From assembly GCA_029339505.1 (NCBI GenBank), contig JAQISU010000163.1, forward strand, positions 6,123,501 to 6,187,500: DNA of 64,000 nucleotides, read 5' to 3'. Within the stretch, counting starts at the first letter, position 1. The number at the start of each line of letters is the position of its first letter. The stretch comes from Unio delphinus (lineage: Eukaryota > Mollusca > Bivalvia > Unionida > Unionidae). Of this stretch, positions 26,801-41,036 are shown in pieces. The notes under the pieces were generated by a model that saw nothing but the letters and a program-made list of their open reading frames with translations, was not told where the DNA came from and did not search any database. The position numbers were made by a program, and so were the translations under genes.

Positions 26801-28504
26801 TTTTATTTAATTTGATTAAGCTCCCTGATGCATTTTACGAATAGAACAAAGAAATACCTAAACGTAGAAACACAATAAAGAGAAGCTTCTTTTTGTTATT
26901 TGTCGCGACAAACATTTTTCATAATTTTCTATTTTACAAATTATATTTTGAAATTAAAGACTAGGTCATGTGATCCGTCCAAAGTAGGGGTTATTAGTGT
27001 CGATTCAGAAAAATCTAGCTATTGTTTAAAAAACATAATCGGTATAAGACAGACTAAAAAGAGTCCTAAGCACACAAGCAATGACCAACCGTGTTTGCAG
27101 ACTGTAATACAAGAGTCCAACTATTCTAGCTAGATGCTTACAGGTTTCATTTCTAGAGATGTGATCTGATTAAAAACCCGAGCCAACATTTGAACATGGA
27201 CTTGTATGGTACTCCATTGGCCTCGGAAATAGATTGTATTTACAAATCAATAAAGACACTGTTCAGCAGTTATATTTTTTCTAATATGTTTCCGACATTG
27301 AAAAACAAGAATCCCACATTGGTCCCATCCCCAAAACTTGGATCATTTAGAAAGGATGGCGAGGGTTGGGTAAAACATGAATAGATATAGCGATATGTAA
27401 AGAATATATCTGGCGGTGATGAAAATATCAAGCGTTACAAATAATGAATCTTACGTTATGATTCTGTGTCTAATTTCAGAACTCAGAAACAGAGTGGAAA
27501 TTTCGATCACTAGTTCTAGGTTCAAACAATTATTTTAGAACCGGGAAATTCGTAGAATGTCTGATGATATTATATCTATATGTAGGTCATTTGCTGAATT
27601 ATATCCCCACAAATGGGTTTCTATTGAGGTTGTTTTTAAAGGTAGGATAGCTACAAAACAAATTTATATTTTCAACACTATCAATATATCAAGGGAGCAA
27701 GGTGACTTATACACACCGTTAGAAATCATATGTAGTTTATACTGAATTGATAATGCTATTGTATTTATTGCTGAAAGCAATTGAAGTCCCTCCCGTAAAT
27801 GTTCGCAAGAATAACTCTCGTTCACCTGCTATCCAGTTTCTATAGATAAAGGCACGGAACCTCTATGAGTAAATAACATATGTAAAAACTTAAAACTGAA
27901 ATGGAAGTTCAAAGCATAACTTTCTTTGATGAGCTTTAAGATCACGTTGTTGTGCACGACCATTTTCTTAAGGGATGAATGTACCTGTTGCGTGCGATAA
28001 ATATGAGTAAAATATTGTTCCATCTGGATGGTGTAAACATGCACACATACACACTTTGATGCATTACACAGTTTATATGAAAGCATTACTGAGTGCTCCA
28101 AGATATTGGTCTTGAACGAACGTGTTAAGAATGAGTAGGCCTTAAAGAAATAAACGAGCCAACCGAAAATAATTCCTTCGCTAACTCTCACTTAAACGAA
28201 TATCGAAAGCATGTAATGTTTTACGCAGCGATATAGAGTTTTGAATTAATACGGCATACATTATGCAGTGTGGAGAAACACGATGTAACAGGAGACCTGA
28301 TAACCATCCTTAGGTCCATTATTGGTCTGTTTAATTATAACAACAACAGCTTTCGGTATTGATGAAACATAACTGGCGATAAACAAGCCTGTCGTTCAAT
28401 TGCATTATCAGAGATCTTTGATGTAAGCTTCTCTAATTACACCGTATATTAAGGTATATCACATTGCATGATGACTAATTCACAATCCTGCTAACACCAT
28501 CAAC
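26801..28504. other. Intergenic, no recognisable feature
   Basis: Two short plus-strand frames (27190-27384 and 27557-27745) and one of 120 codons on the minus strand (27829-28191) are open, but none shows a known motif. They could be chance frames or worn element remnants. Confidence 0.45.
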
Positions 28505-28521
28505 TATATATATATATATAT

Positions 28522-28836
28522 TGTTAAGTATATTTGATTTAAATCATTTATTATGTTTTAATTGTCAGATTCAAATTTGTCATTTCGGATTTAAAATTTA
28601 TTCATTGGGAGATGTGTTTTCTAGAAAGTGGATGACATATACTCTATACAAGTAAACAACAGATGTTGACCTCATTTCTGACCTTGTTTCAAAGCTGGTA
28701 AACAAGCTTTTTAAATGATTGGTTAATTCCAAAGACATATTTCTAGCTCATACTGTGTACGGGATGTTTTGAGTGCAGCCTTGTTCTATGGTTTTCTAGA
28801 ATGACATGTGACCCCTTCGTGTTTACGATGAAATCA
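28522..28836 (+). repeat. Truncated 5' LTR
   Basis: Matches the first 315 bp of the right LTR (from 31643) with scattered substitutions, then stops matching at the end of gatgaaatca. Confidence 0.9.
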
Positions 28837-29980
28837 ATGGAATTCTAATGAGAAAATGGAGACCTCCCGAGGTACCTGCTGGTGATGATTGGTCTGTGAA
28901 CTATCAATTAGTAGTTCCAAAACCTTACAGACAGGAAATAATTAATCTGGACCATGAAACTCCTTTGGCTGATCATTTAGGGATTAATAAAACTTATCAC
29001 AAGATCTTGACTCACTGATATTGGCCAAAAATCAAATGTGATGTTGCCAAATACTGTAGATCTTGTCATACTTGTCAAATGGTAGGAAAACCCAATCAGA
29101 AGATCCCTAAGGCTCATTTACAACCTATTCCTGCCTTTGACGAACCATCTAGTAGAATTATGGTAGATTGTGTAGGTCCCTTACCCAAGACCAAGTCAGG
29201 TAACCAATACCTGTTGACCATTATGTATGCGTCAACAAGATTTCCAGAGGCAATTCCTTTGAGGAATATGAAATTTAAAACAATAGTAAGCTTTGATAAA
29301 GTTGTTTACTCGGTATGGCCTTCATAAATCTGTTCAATCTGATCAAGGTTCAAGCTTCATGTCTGGAATTTTCCAGCAAGTTATGTATGTATTAGGCATT
29401 CAGCAATTCAAATCTTCTGCCTATCATCCTGAAAGCCAAGGGGCATTAGAAAGATTCCATAAGACTTTGAAAAATATTATTACATCATATTGTTTTGATA
29501 CGAATAAAGATTGGATGAAGGCATTCATTTACTATTGTTTGCTGTTAGAGAATCAGTTCAAGAATCTTTAGGCTTCAGTCCCTTTGAACTGGTTTTTGGA
29601 CACACTGTGCGTGGACCATTGAAGTTATTGAAAGAGAAACTTCTTTCTAATGAAGATACTGAGATCAATCTTCTTGATCAACTTTCCGATTTTAGATACA
29701 AGTTGTAAAAGGCTTGTGAGGTCGCAAGAGCAAATCTGCACTCTGCTCAATCTAAAATGAAATCAAGATATGATTTTAAAAATCGAAGGAAAGGAGTTTT
29801 CAGCCTGGTGATAGAGTCCTGGCTCTCTTACCAATGCCACAAAATCCTCTTCAGGCTACATATTATGGTCCCTACACAGTTGACAAGAAAATTAATGACT
29901 TAAATTACATTATAAATACTCCTGGGAAGCGCAAACAAAAACAACTCTGCCATATAAACATGATTAAAGAGTTTATTGAA
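28837..29980 (+). pseudogene. pol: Integrase remnant
   Basis: In successive frames this encodes an integrase zinc-binding region (paired His near DHETPLADHLG and the CHTC pair in YCRSCHTCQM). The core follows with catalytic residues in IMVDCVGPLPK, VQSDQGSSF and GALERFHKTLK, and then QESLGFSPFELVFGHT and a C-terminal region ending about 29980. A TGA lies at about 29016, frameshifts near 29300 and 29540, a TAA near 29706 and a further shift near 29800. All three acidic catalytic residues are still readable, but not in one frame. Confidence 0.9.
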
Positions 29981-30159
29981 AGAGATAGCCATGTTAAACA
30001 TGTAATTAATTTAGTTGTACCTGTCCCACTCAGTGAAGGAATATCATCAGATTCTACTGATATTGAAATGATGACTGATATTGAAATGACGAATCTTTGT
30101 AATTCAGAAATTATGAAAAATCTAGACCAGAAACTTTCACATTTACAAGTGTAAGAAAA

Positions 30160-31519
30160 AAATGAAATGAAACAGTTATTATTTGAATATGATCGCTTAT
30201 TTCCAGATATTCCTACAAGGACAAACAAAATTTTCATGACGTTGAAATTGTAAATTCTAAATCTCTCAAACAACATCCATACAGGATGAATCCACTCAAA
30301 CAGGAATACTTAAAAAAGGAAATTCAATATTTGCTGGAGAATGATTTTATCGAGCCCAGTAAAAGTGATTTTAGTTCACCATACATACTTGTTCCAAAAC
30401 CAGATAAAACTTTCCGTATGTGCACTGATTAGAGGAAGGTGAACAGTGTGACAATAACATATTCATTCCCACTGCCAAGAATTGACTATTGTATTGATAA
30501 AATCGGGAATTCCAAGTATGTCACCAAATTTGACCTTCTGAAAGGAGTTTGGCAGATTCCACTAACGGAAAGAGCAAAGGAAATCTCGGCATTTGTGATT
30601 CCAGATGGACTCTACCGATATAAAGTAATGCCATTCGGGATGAAAGGGTCACGAAGTACATTTCAACGTCTCATGAATATGATTACCTCTGGTCTTGAAA
30701 ATTGTGATGCTTATATAGATGACGTCATCATCTACAACGACACCTGGATAGAACATCTAGCAACAATTCTAAAATTCTTTGACAGACTCACTGATGCATG
30801 TTTGACAATTAATTTATCTAAAAGTTAGTTCTGCTGTGCTAGTGTGATTTTCTTTAGACATATTGTGGGACATGGACAAGTTAAACCAATAGATGCTAAG
30901 GTTGAGGCTATTTCTAAATTCCCTGTGCCTGACAATAGAAAACAACTGATGGGGTTTTTAGGTATGGCTGGTGGATACTATCGTAAATTGTGTTCAAATT
31001 TTTCCATAATTGCAAAACCCCTGACAAATTTATTGAAAAAAAAGAACAAGTTCTGTTGAGCTGAAAAATGTCAGGAGGCTTTTGTTAAGTTGAAAGCCAT
31101 ACTTGAAACAGCACCAGTTCTTGCAGCTCCAAATTTTAGTCAACCTTTCAAATTATCTGTCGATGCAAGTGATGTTGGGGTTGCTGAAATTTTAATTCAA
31201 GAAGACAAAATTGGCATTGAACATCCATTGTGCTTTTTTTCAAAGAAATTAAACAAGCACCAGAGAAATTACTCAACTATCGAGAAGGAATGTTTGGCAT
31301 TGATTTTGGCTTTGCAACATTTTGAAGTTTATCTAAGTTCAGCTCCTTCTTCGATTATAGTTTTTAGTGACCACAACCCTCTTACTTTCATCGGCAAGAT
31401 GAAGAACAAAAAATCAAAGATTACTAAGCTGGAGTTTGTTATTGCAAGAATATAATCTTGACATCCGGCACATCAAGGGAAAAGATAATTTCATTACAGA
31501 CGCTCTTTCCCGTGTATAG
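30160..31519 (+). pseudogene. pol: Reverse transcriptase and RNase H remnant
   Basis: The RT motifs are FIEPSKSDFSSPYILVPKP, KFDLLKGVWQIPL, YKVMPFGMKGS and AYIDDVIIYNDTW (active site YIDD). After the thumb region (FLGMAGGYYRKL) comes RNase H, with LSVDASDVGV, YSTIEKECLAL and SDHNPL, closing with ITDALSRV before the stop at 31517-31519. Stop codons interrupt at about 30430, 30826 and 31058, and a frameshift lies near 31450. It follows integrase, not the other way round. Confidence 0.91.
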
Positions 31520-31631
31520 CAATATATTATATACACTGAATAATTTATATGAGTTTTTTTTATTAACCTCAGATGTAAATTGGTATGTGATAAAAAGAAA
31601 GTTTTATCATGTAAACCTTTCTTTTTATTTT

Positions 31632-31642
31632 ATGGGGGAAGG
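31632..31642 (+). promoter_or_regulatory. Polypurine tract of the second LTR element
   Basis: atgggggaagg lies directly upstream of the TGTTACGT start of the right LTR. Confidence 0.8.
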
Positions 31643-32532
<890 letters not shown>

Positions 32533-32549
32533 TAATAATAATAATAAGC

Positions 32550-33529
32550 ATAAAGTAGCGAACATAGTTAATGAATCAACTGTCTGTCGAAATCAAGCAT
32601 TCGTACGAATCATTTCTTTCTTCTTGCTCTCTGATTTAAATACTTGAGGTTTTATTTCTTGAAGGTGTCAAACAGACGCGAAGTTAAAATCTAAAGATTT
32701 CAAAAGAAACATTCCCTTGACGAGCTTATGTACATATTTTTCGCCAAACTATTATAGTTTTCAAACTTCGTACACGTATTGATTCTGAAAAATATGTTTG
32801 AAATGTGGTTCACCTGGATGACGGAAAAGTATGTTGCTCAAATAGGTAACGTGCCTGATTCAGAGACTGAACGCGTGACGGGTCTTGAATTCTGCCATTG
32901 CTTCAGCTCGGGCAAGCCAGTGTCACGTGGTAAACCTTGGGGAACATATTTGGCTCTAATTAGCTCGGCACCAAATGACCCACGTGTGTTGTAATTGCTG
33001 TAAAATACCAAAGCAAATGATCTCCATGGGTTAAAAATACAGCTCTAAAAAGTCCCGCATATGTCAGTGTTTGACATGTCTACTCAGACGCTCATACTAA
33101 AAGTAAATGACGGTTTAGGAACGGATTTTAGAGTTGAGTTTTTTTTTTGTTGTAAACAATTGCGTGCTTGGGCAAAAATTGGACTCAGAAGAATTTAATA
33201 CAAACTGACTTTAATACATACAAACCCTGAGTGTAAACAGAACATAGTCACGCGACATAGATTTTCTCGGAAACTTGTTTAGAGAAATATTCTGAGCTAA
33301 ATTAATGTGAGTACTGATTTATTGCTACTGGTAACCAATGAAAATGCTGTAGATTGTTAGTACGATTCACAACTATGATCTGAGAATTTAAAGGGACATA
33401 ATAAACACAACTGAAAGGGTTTAATAAACTGTTTCACTCTGCCCTGCCACGACGGAAAGAAACTAACAATTTGAATTTTCCACATTGAAAGATACAATCA
33501 CTATTCAGTTCTATATCAGCTACATGGAA
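32550..33529. other. Intergenic, no recognisable feature
   Basis: A 71-codon open frame at 32779-32994 has no recognised motif. Confidence 0.5.
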
Positions 33530-34044
33530 ACGGAGTCAAAATTCCTTGATTGATAAAATATCTGCATTTAAAATGGAGTCAAAATTCCTTGATTGATAAA
33601 ATATCTGCATTTAAAACGGAGTCAAAATTCCTTGATTGATAAAATATCTGCATTTAAAACGGAGTCAAAATTCCTTGATTGATAAAATATCTGCATTTAA
33701 AACGGAGTCAAAATTCCTTGATTAATAAAATATCTGCATTTAAAACGGAGTCAAAATTCCTTGATTGACAAAATATCTGCATTTAAAACGGAGTCAAAAT
33801 TCCTTGATTAATAAAATATCTGCATTTAAAACGGAGTCAAAATTCCTTGATTAATAAAATATCTGCATTTAAAACGGAGTCAAAATTCCTTGATTGATAA
33901 AATATCTGCATTTAAAACGGAGTCAAAATTCCTTGATTAATAAAATATCTGCATTTAAAACGGAGTCAAAATTCCTTGATTGATAAAATATCTGCATTTA
34001 AAACGGAGTCAAAATTCCTTGATTGATAAAATATCTGCATTTAA
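33530..34044. repeat. Minisatellite, 43-bp unit, 12 copies
   Basis: Unit cggagtcaaaattccttgat, then tgataaaatatctgcattta and aaa. Copies differ almost only at one position (gattgat or gattaat), so the array is young and homogenised. Confidence 0.96.
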
Positions 34045-35186
34045 GTGTGTTAGATGTTGCATAAGAAGTAACAAGAAGACGAAAAGAAGCGTTATTTGTA
34101 ATATCCGATTCTCTAACAAAAAATTATTTTAAGAAACTAATATATGGTCACAGGTAAAAACCCTCACTTTTGCTGACTTATGTATACGTCCTATATGTAG
34201 TGGTACGTTAAATACTGTTTTTCAAATAATGGTCTCCGAATTGATGTGATTAATGACATCTTGAAGTAGCGATCTACGAATCCTTAAGTTGTACGTGTTA
34301 GTACTATTAAACAAAGAAACAATGTCACATGTGCTAATAGTGGGTTAGTGATACAACTATATGTTTGGAACCATTAATAACAATGTTATTATCAAATTAA
34401 AAATGATAAACTTTAAAAATCAGAGATGGTATTGAAAGCTAAGAATTCTGGTGTAGTTATATTGATATATCCATACCCTTGTTATTGAATATGTTGTTAC
34501 GAATATGTATAATTTGGAAATACTTTCAAAATTTTGAACGACGATTTTATGCAACCAGATGGTAATAGATTTTACTAGATATATTCCTGACTAACCTAAA
34601 TATTGTATGAATATAGTTGCACTTGCACCATCTTACACAAGACTGTATTTCATTGCTGAAAATCGACCACAGAATATCCAATATGGACAATGCTCGAAAC
34701 GTTCGTGAATCGTTCAAGAAAGTCATGAACTTGTCTGGTTCCATGTACTCGTCATTACAATTCAGTGTGGCATAATCTATACTAAAATACAAAATAGTAC
34801 CACATAGTCTTCATCATAATATTTGCTGCAATCCTTTCACCATAAATAAACTATTAAGTCCAGAACTGCGAAATGCAAGACGAAAGAATGCAAAACATAA
34901 ATACTCCTAACCTGTCTTCAGTTAAAATAGAACATCTTATGTTCAAATATGACAGATATACAACTCGAGACAGATATTGTCCTGTTTGAACCAATGATGT
35001 GTTTGGATTTGAATTGGTATGTGGAGCATACTCCTGTGTGATAAATACTTACTTTAAGGATCTCGTTCTTCGTATACCATTGTTGTGTTATATTTTTCTT
35101 GTGGTTCTCATTATATCTAGAGAGTGATTGACCAACGTTGCTATAGCCCAGATCGAGCTAATATAAAGTGTAGAATCACACACATA
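34045..35186. other. Intergenic, no recognisable feature
   Basis: AT-rich with no recognised motif. Confidence 0.5.
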
Positions 35187-35187
35187 C

Positions 35188-35259
<72 letters not shown>
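35187..35259. repeat. (TCTA)n microsatellite
   Basis: About 18 TCTA units, preceded by a short CA run. Confidence 0.97.
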
Positions 35260-35715
35260 GATCCACAATATATTTCCAAGTAATGATACCATATTCATAT
35301 TATAATTATAAAATTTACATGTTTATTTATCTAACATATACAAATAACATACATTTTCTCCTAATAATTGCAATTTGAATTTGAAACTTGGATATAAGGG
35401 CTGAATTGTACATGTTATTGTATATCCGCTAAGAATAATCCAGTTCCTCCGTCGCATTAGGATGTAGTTATGTCTGTTCTTTTTAACAATGATAATGAAA
35501 TGACGTTTATATCTCTACCTAATTGTTTAAACTTTCATGTACATGGAACATGCAATCCGACTAGAAATAGATTGATAGCAATATAGACAGAATCTGCACC
35601 ATGGAACCATACTGAGGTGTTTATAATGAAAAATTTGAAAATAGTACATGAAGTTCGCCCTAACGTTTGTGAACATATGCTCTTAATCGCGAAACGACTT
35701 CTTTAGCGAAATAGG

Positions 35716-35963
35716 TCCCCGTGTGGCCGAGTGGACTAAAGCTCTCTCCTTTACGGATCACTGTCATCTCACCTCTGTCTGCGTGGGTTCGAGTCTTGGA
35801 TTCGGCCAATGTGGGTATGTGAAAAAGCTTGCCAGTAGCTTCTCGTGTGTCGGTGGTTTATTCTGGGGTTTTCCCGGGTTCTTCCTCCATCATTAATACT
35901 GGCCACCATGTATAGCCTATCTTGTGCTGAAAAATGGCGTCAAACCCTAATACAACAACAACA
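35716..35963 (+). mobile_element. tRNA-derived SINE, family A, copy 3
   Basis: The A box tggccgagtgg and B box gggttcgagtct are followed by the same body as copies 1 and 2. It ends in gctgaaaaatggcgtcaaac and a (CAA)n tail. This is the most complete copy and shows the family's 3' end. Confidence 0.9.
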
Positions 35964-36610
35964 TCTGTGCGAAGATGAGTGGAGAAAAGGAGAGGCCGAA
36001 CATTTTATTAATTTAAAACAAAGAAAGAACCAAGTAAATCTCCGCACCAAGACCCCCTATCACCATGTTAATCCCGTTATCCTGCAAACAAACCAAATCA
36101 AGAAACAGCAAACAACAAAACAACAAAACAAATACAACAGAAACAACATATAACAGTTTGTTGTTATAGTATCTTTACCAATGTTTCAATCAGTCAAAAT
36201 GTTACAAAAGTATCACCTAATGGAGACAAACATTTGTCTCCTTTCTTATTTGCACGCGATTCGTAATATCTTCACAAAGGGGTGACTTTATGTTTAACAT
36301 ATTTCCTACTATTAAAAGTGTCTACATCAGGATTCTCTCATGCATATTCTATGTAGCAAGCATATTTCTAAAGACACCGATTACTTGATAGCCTTACCTT
36401 TAAACTATATCGCCTTGAAAACAAGAGATACTAATGAGACCTTTATTTTTAAAAAGTCATAACTAGGATACGATCGTTCTGGTTAATATCCGTTTATTTC
36501 AGTTAAGTGTTGTTTTGTGTTTTGAAACAATTGTAAATTACTATAACACATTAAACGTTATAGGATCAATTAGTCTGCCAATTTGCATTGTCTTGTTTAT
36601 GTTGGGATCT

Positions 36611-36612
<2 letters not shown>
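35964..36612. other. Intergenic, no recognisable feature
   Basis: A CAAA-rich stretch follows the SINE tail to about 36150. Nothing else is recognised. Confidence 0.5.

Positions 36613-36693
<81 letters not shown>
36613..36693. repeat. (TA)n microsatellite, about 40 units
   Basis: Uninterrupted TA run. Confidence 0.97.
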
Positions 36694-36694
<1 letters not shown>

Positions 36695-36839
36695 TCACTT
36701 TATTATATTCAGGTCACGCTCATGTTTGAAACCAATTTTACAGAATTATAGCTAAACACATCTATCATTATCAATTTAAATAATGTTTTAAACTCTCCGA
36801 CGATAATGATATGATTGATGCAGGTGAATTAAAATTCTA

Positions 36840-36945
<106 letters not shown>

Positions 36946-37060
36946 AAATAACAAATATGTGTAATTCTTAAGTGTAAATCTGTCAGCCGCTTGTCAGCAA
37001 TTACAGGTTACTGTACTTTGTTGCATACGCAATGCACACGCGGTTCTATTATCTTGAGGT

Positions 37061-37500
37061 CGTGCTTAAAGCCACTGTCACAAGATAACATAGGAGTACA
37101 TATATCATCATTATCTGAAATGTGCTTGAATCCACTGTCAGCAAATAACATACTAATATATCATCAGTACATGCAATGTGTTTGAATCCACTGACAGCAA
37201 ATAACATACTAATATATCATCAGTACATGCAATGTGTTTGAATCCACTATCACAAAAAACATACTAATATATCATCAGTACATGCAATCTGTTTGAATCC
37301 ACTATCACAAAATAACATACTAATATATTATCAGTACATGTAATGTGTTTGAATCCACAATCACAAAATAACATACTAATATATCATCAGTACATGCAAT
37401 GTGTTTGAATCCACAATCACAAAATAATATACAAATAGATCATCAGTACATGCAATGTGTTTGAATCCACTATAACCAAATAACATATGAGTATTTCTAT
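37061..37500. repeat. Minisatellite, about 54-bp unit, 7-8 copies
   Basis: Unit catcagtacatgcaatgtgt, then ttgaatccactatcacaaaa and taacatactaatat. The first and last copies are more divergent than the middle ones. Confidence 0.92.
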
Positions 37501-37507
37501 CATGATT

Positions 37508-37629
37508 ACATGAAATGTTGATGGATTTCAAGCTACTCTTATATATAATTCTGTATCAAAACAGTTAATATCCAATGGACGTCTACTGAAACATAAAATA
37601 CTGATTAGCTTGAAATCCATCAACATTTC

Positions 37630-37633
<4 letters not shown>
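37508..37633. repeat. Perfect 27-bp inverted repeat with 72-bp spacer
   Basis: The left arm 37508-37534 starts acatgaaatgttgatgga. The right arm 37607-37633 is its exact reverse complement. The left arm begins inside the last, altered unit of the 54-bp minisatellite. The right arm abuts the TA tail of the LINE. Confidence 0.9.

Positions 37634-37706
<73 letters not shown>
37634..37706. repeat. (TA)n microsatellite at the LINE 3' end
   Basis: About 36 TA units directly after the last coding sequence of the LINE (minus strand). This fits a LINE tail that has expanded. Confidence 0.93.
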
Positions 37707-37709
<3 letters not shown>

Positions 37710-38805
37710 TCCTTGGCATCCGTCCGTCTACGTGAGATGACAGCTAGGCGCCAGATGTGACGGTCATTAGCAAAGCTCGCCCATTTGTTGACATCGATGT
37801 TGGCCGTCTTTATGTCTCTCTTGCAAACGTCTTTGTAGCGCTGGCGTGGACGTCCAGTTGGTCGTGTACCTTTTGCTAGTTCCCCATATAATATGTCCTT
37901 ATGGATGCGGCCCGGGTCCATTCTCTTGACATGGCCGAGCCAGCGAAGGCGCCTCTCACTGAGAATCGCGAACATGCTGTTGATGTTGGCGCGTTTTAGA
38001 ACCTCTGTGTTCGGTACTTTGTCCTGCCACTTGATGTGCATAATGCGCCGCAGACATCTCAGGTGAAAGCTGTTGAGTTTTCTCTCGTGACTTGCATAAG
38101 TAGTCCATGTTTCACTGCTGTAGAGGAGTGAGCTGAGCACGCAGCCTTGGTAGACACGCAGTTTGGTCTTCTCGGTGAGGTTGGGGTTGTTCCATACCCT
38201 CTGGTTAAGTCTGGTCATCACTGCAGCTGCCTTGGCAATCCTACCATTCACCTCGTAATCGATTGAGAGTGAGCTGGAGATGTTGTACCCGAGGTATGTG
38301 AAGTTCTCTACAACTTCCAAGTTGTATCCATCAATGGTGACAGAGGGAGGGGAGTCTGCATCTTGCTCCACGACGTTTGTTTTCTTCATGCTGATGGTCA
38401 GTCCAAATTCCTTGCAAGCGTTGGAGAGGCGGCATACCAGCTGCTGCAGTCCATCTTTCGCGTGGGATGTCAAGGCTGCATCATCGGCAAAAAGCAATTC
38501 ACGGATGAGTACCTTTGTGATTTTAGTCTTAGCACGGAGACGGGCAATGTTGAACAGCTTTCCATCAGCCATGGTATGGATGTACACTCCATCGCTGCAG
38601 CCCTTGAAGGCATACTGGAGAAGCATGGAGAAGAATATGGCGAAGAGAGTCGGCGCAAGCACACAGCCTTGTTTGACTCCGCTGATTACTGTGAAGGCCT
38701 CTGATGTTGCGCCATTGAAGCACACTGTGCTGTGCATGTTCTCGTGGAATGACATGATGACAGCAAGTAGACGTGGGGGGGCAGCCAATCTTCTGCAGGA
38801 TTCTA
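37706..38805 (-). mobile_element. 5'-truncated LINE (RTE-like), RT C-terminal half
   Basis: An uninterrupted minus-strand frame (38788 down to 37628) encodes RT motifs SGVKQGCVLAPTLFAIFF (residues 36-53), RELLFADDAALTSH (96-109, active-site FADD) and ENFTYLGYNISSS. It ends with the basic tail LRRIMHIKWQDKVPNTEV, RRLRWLGHVKRMDPGRI and GRPRQRYKDVCKRDIK. The endonuclease and the first RT motifs are absent: homology starts at about 38805. A run of seven C at 38773-38779 seems to have shifted the frame relative to the few codons before it. The frame runs into the TA tail with no stop, giving a spurious Tyr-Ile repeat. The conserved C-terminal tail is of a kind common in invertebrate RTE-type elements. 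The exact clade is uncertain. Confidence 0.88.
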
Positions 38806-39200
38806 TATGTACTTGTGGCGAATTAGTTGCTCTATGGTTGTTTTGCGACTGAAACCTATATAGAACAATTAGGATATGGAGCTTATGTCTCAGTTATGTA
38901 TAAAGTAAGATATAAATGTGAGAATGTTTCATATACATAAATATATGCAACCTTATTCACATGTGGTGGATACCGTGATAACTACGTTATACTGAGGTTT
39001 GCGTGTTCACATCTGATTGGTTGGCGGATTTGGGCCGTCAGTTCTGACTGGTTCAGTACTCTCACGTGGTTAGAACCGGAAGGTTATATACTGGAGTGGA
39101 AGATAAAAAATGGCAACGACTTTAGAGTTCAAAACTGGATATTACATTAATGAATGCTGTAGTAAAATACCCTTTTTGTGATCGCAGATATAAAATGAAA
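38806..39200. other. Intergenic, no recognisable feature
   Basis: Two ATTGG words (inverted CCAAT) lie near 39020, but I see no convincing promoter. Confidence 0.45.
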
Positions 39201-39248
39201 TAATAACAACAACAACATTAACAATAATAACAACACTAATAATAACAC

Positions 39249-39340
<92 letters not shown>
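39201..39340. repeat. (AAT)n/(AAC)n microsatellite
   Basis: An imperfect AAC/AAT lead-in, then a nearly pure AAT run with one AAC. Confidence 0.95.
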
Positions 39341-39341
<1 letters not shown>

Positions 39342-39899
39342 CTAAGGATAATAATATGGGGCTGGCAAAGTAATAATAATACTCTGAATTATTTGGACAT
39401 TACGTAAGTGAAATACTAGTAAAAGATGCAATATTTGGAAATCGGTACGTCTGTATGCACACGCACGCATTATGATAATTATGTCCGAAATGATCGAGTA
39501 AGTAACTATATCTTCCAATTTGTCATGCAGTTATTTCCCACCACATTGGTAACCTGAGTTAAAACGAATACAAAGCAAATCTTCAACTCTCATCAGTTGG
39601 GGTGACTATGATTTCCGATCATTATTTCATTTATTTATCATTGAAACAGGCTATTATGTTTGGGACATTTTATTGAAATGACCCAGAAACAAGACATTGA
39701 AAATTAACTTCAGTATCTAATTGTTACATTAAAATAGCGCAATCAACGATTGTTTTCTTGCAGGAGTATGTATGCCTGATCCAATTGAATATTTTGGACT
39801 GATGACAACATTGCAGCTTCTTAATTGCGTTGTGAGTGGAAATTATTAAATGAATACTCCCTAACAGACAGGAAGATGAGGTCTCTTACAATTATTACT

Positions 39900-39900
<1 letters not shown>
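39341..39900. other. Intergenic, no recognisable feature
   Basis: No recognised motif. Confidence 0.5.

Positions 39901-40614
<714 letters not shown>

Positions 40615-40682
<68 letters not shown>
40615..40682. repeat. (TA)n microsatellite, about 34 units
   Basis: Uninterrupted TA run. Confidence 0.97.
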
Positions 40683-40683
<1 letters not shown>

Positions 40684-40801
40684 GTGTTTTGATTTTTCTG
40701 GTCCTAATCAAGCGTAAACCTATTTACAGCTATGATAAATGTGAATTATATTTTCTTTCCTGTTTGACACAGAAGAGATTATGAACTAGTTGATGTTTTG
40801 T

Positions 40802-41036
40802 ACTCATAACATCAGTGGGTTGCATCATGTTCAAAGAAGTTTGCGTCATGTCCAAACAAGATCGGTTTGACTGCTGGGAAGTGTTTCTGAGCAAATATAT
40901 GGTTGCTGGTTCGCATCATGTGCAAGAAAGTTCGGTTTGTCTGCTGGGAAGTGTCTTTTAACAAATGGTTGCTGTTACGCATCATGTTCAATGAGTTCGG
41001 TTTGACTGCTGGGAAATGTCTATGAACACAGCATTT
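40802..41036. repeat. Degenerate tandem repeat, about 70-80-bp unit, 3 copies
   Basis: Each copy holds gcatcatgttcaa, then ttcggtttgactgctgggaa and gtgtct, with indels between copies. Confidence 0.8.

Noticed and set aside
27829..28191. 120-codon minus-strand ORF
   Set aside because: No motif, and Lys/Phe/Ser-rich as expected from AT-rich DNA.
38280..38852. 190-codon plus-strand ORF
   Set aside because: Antisense of the LINE RT frame, which has the real motifs.
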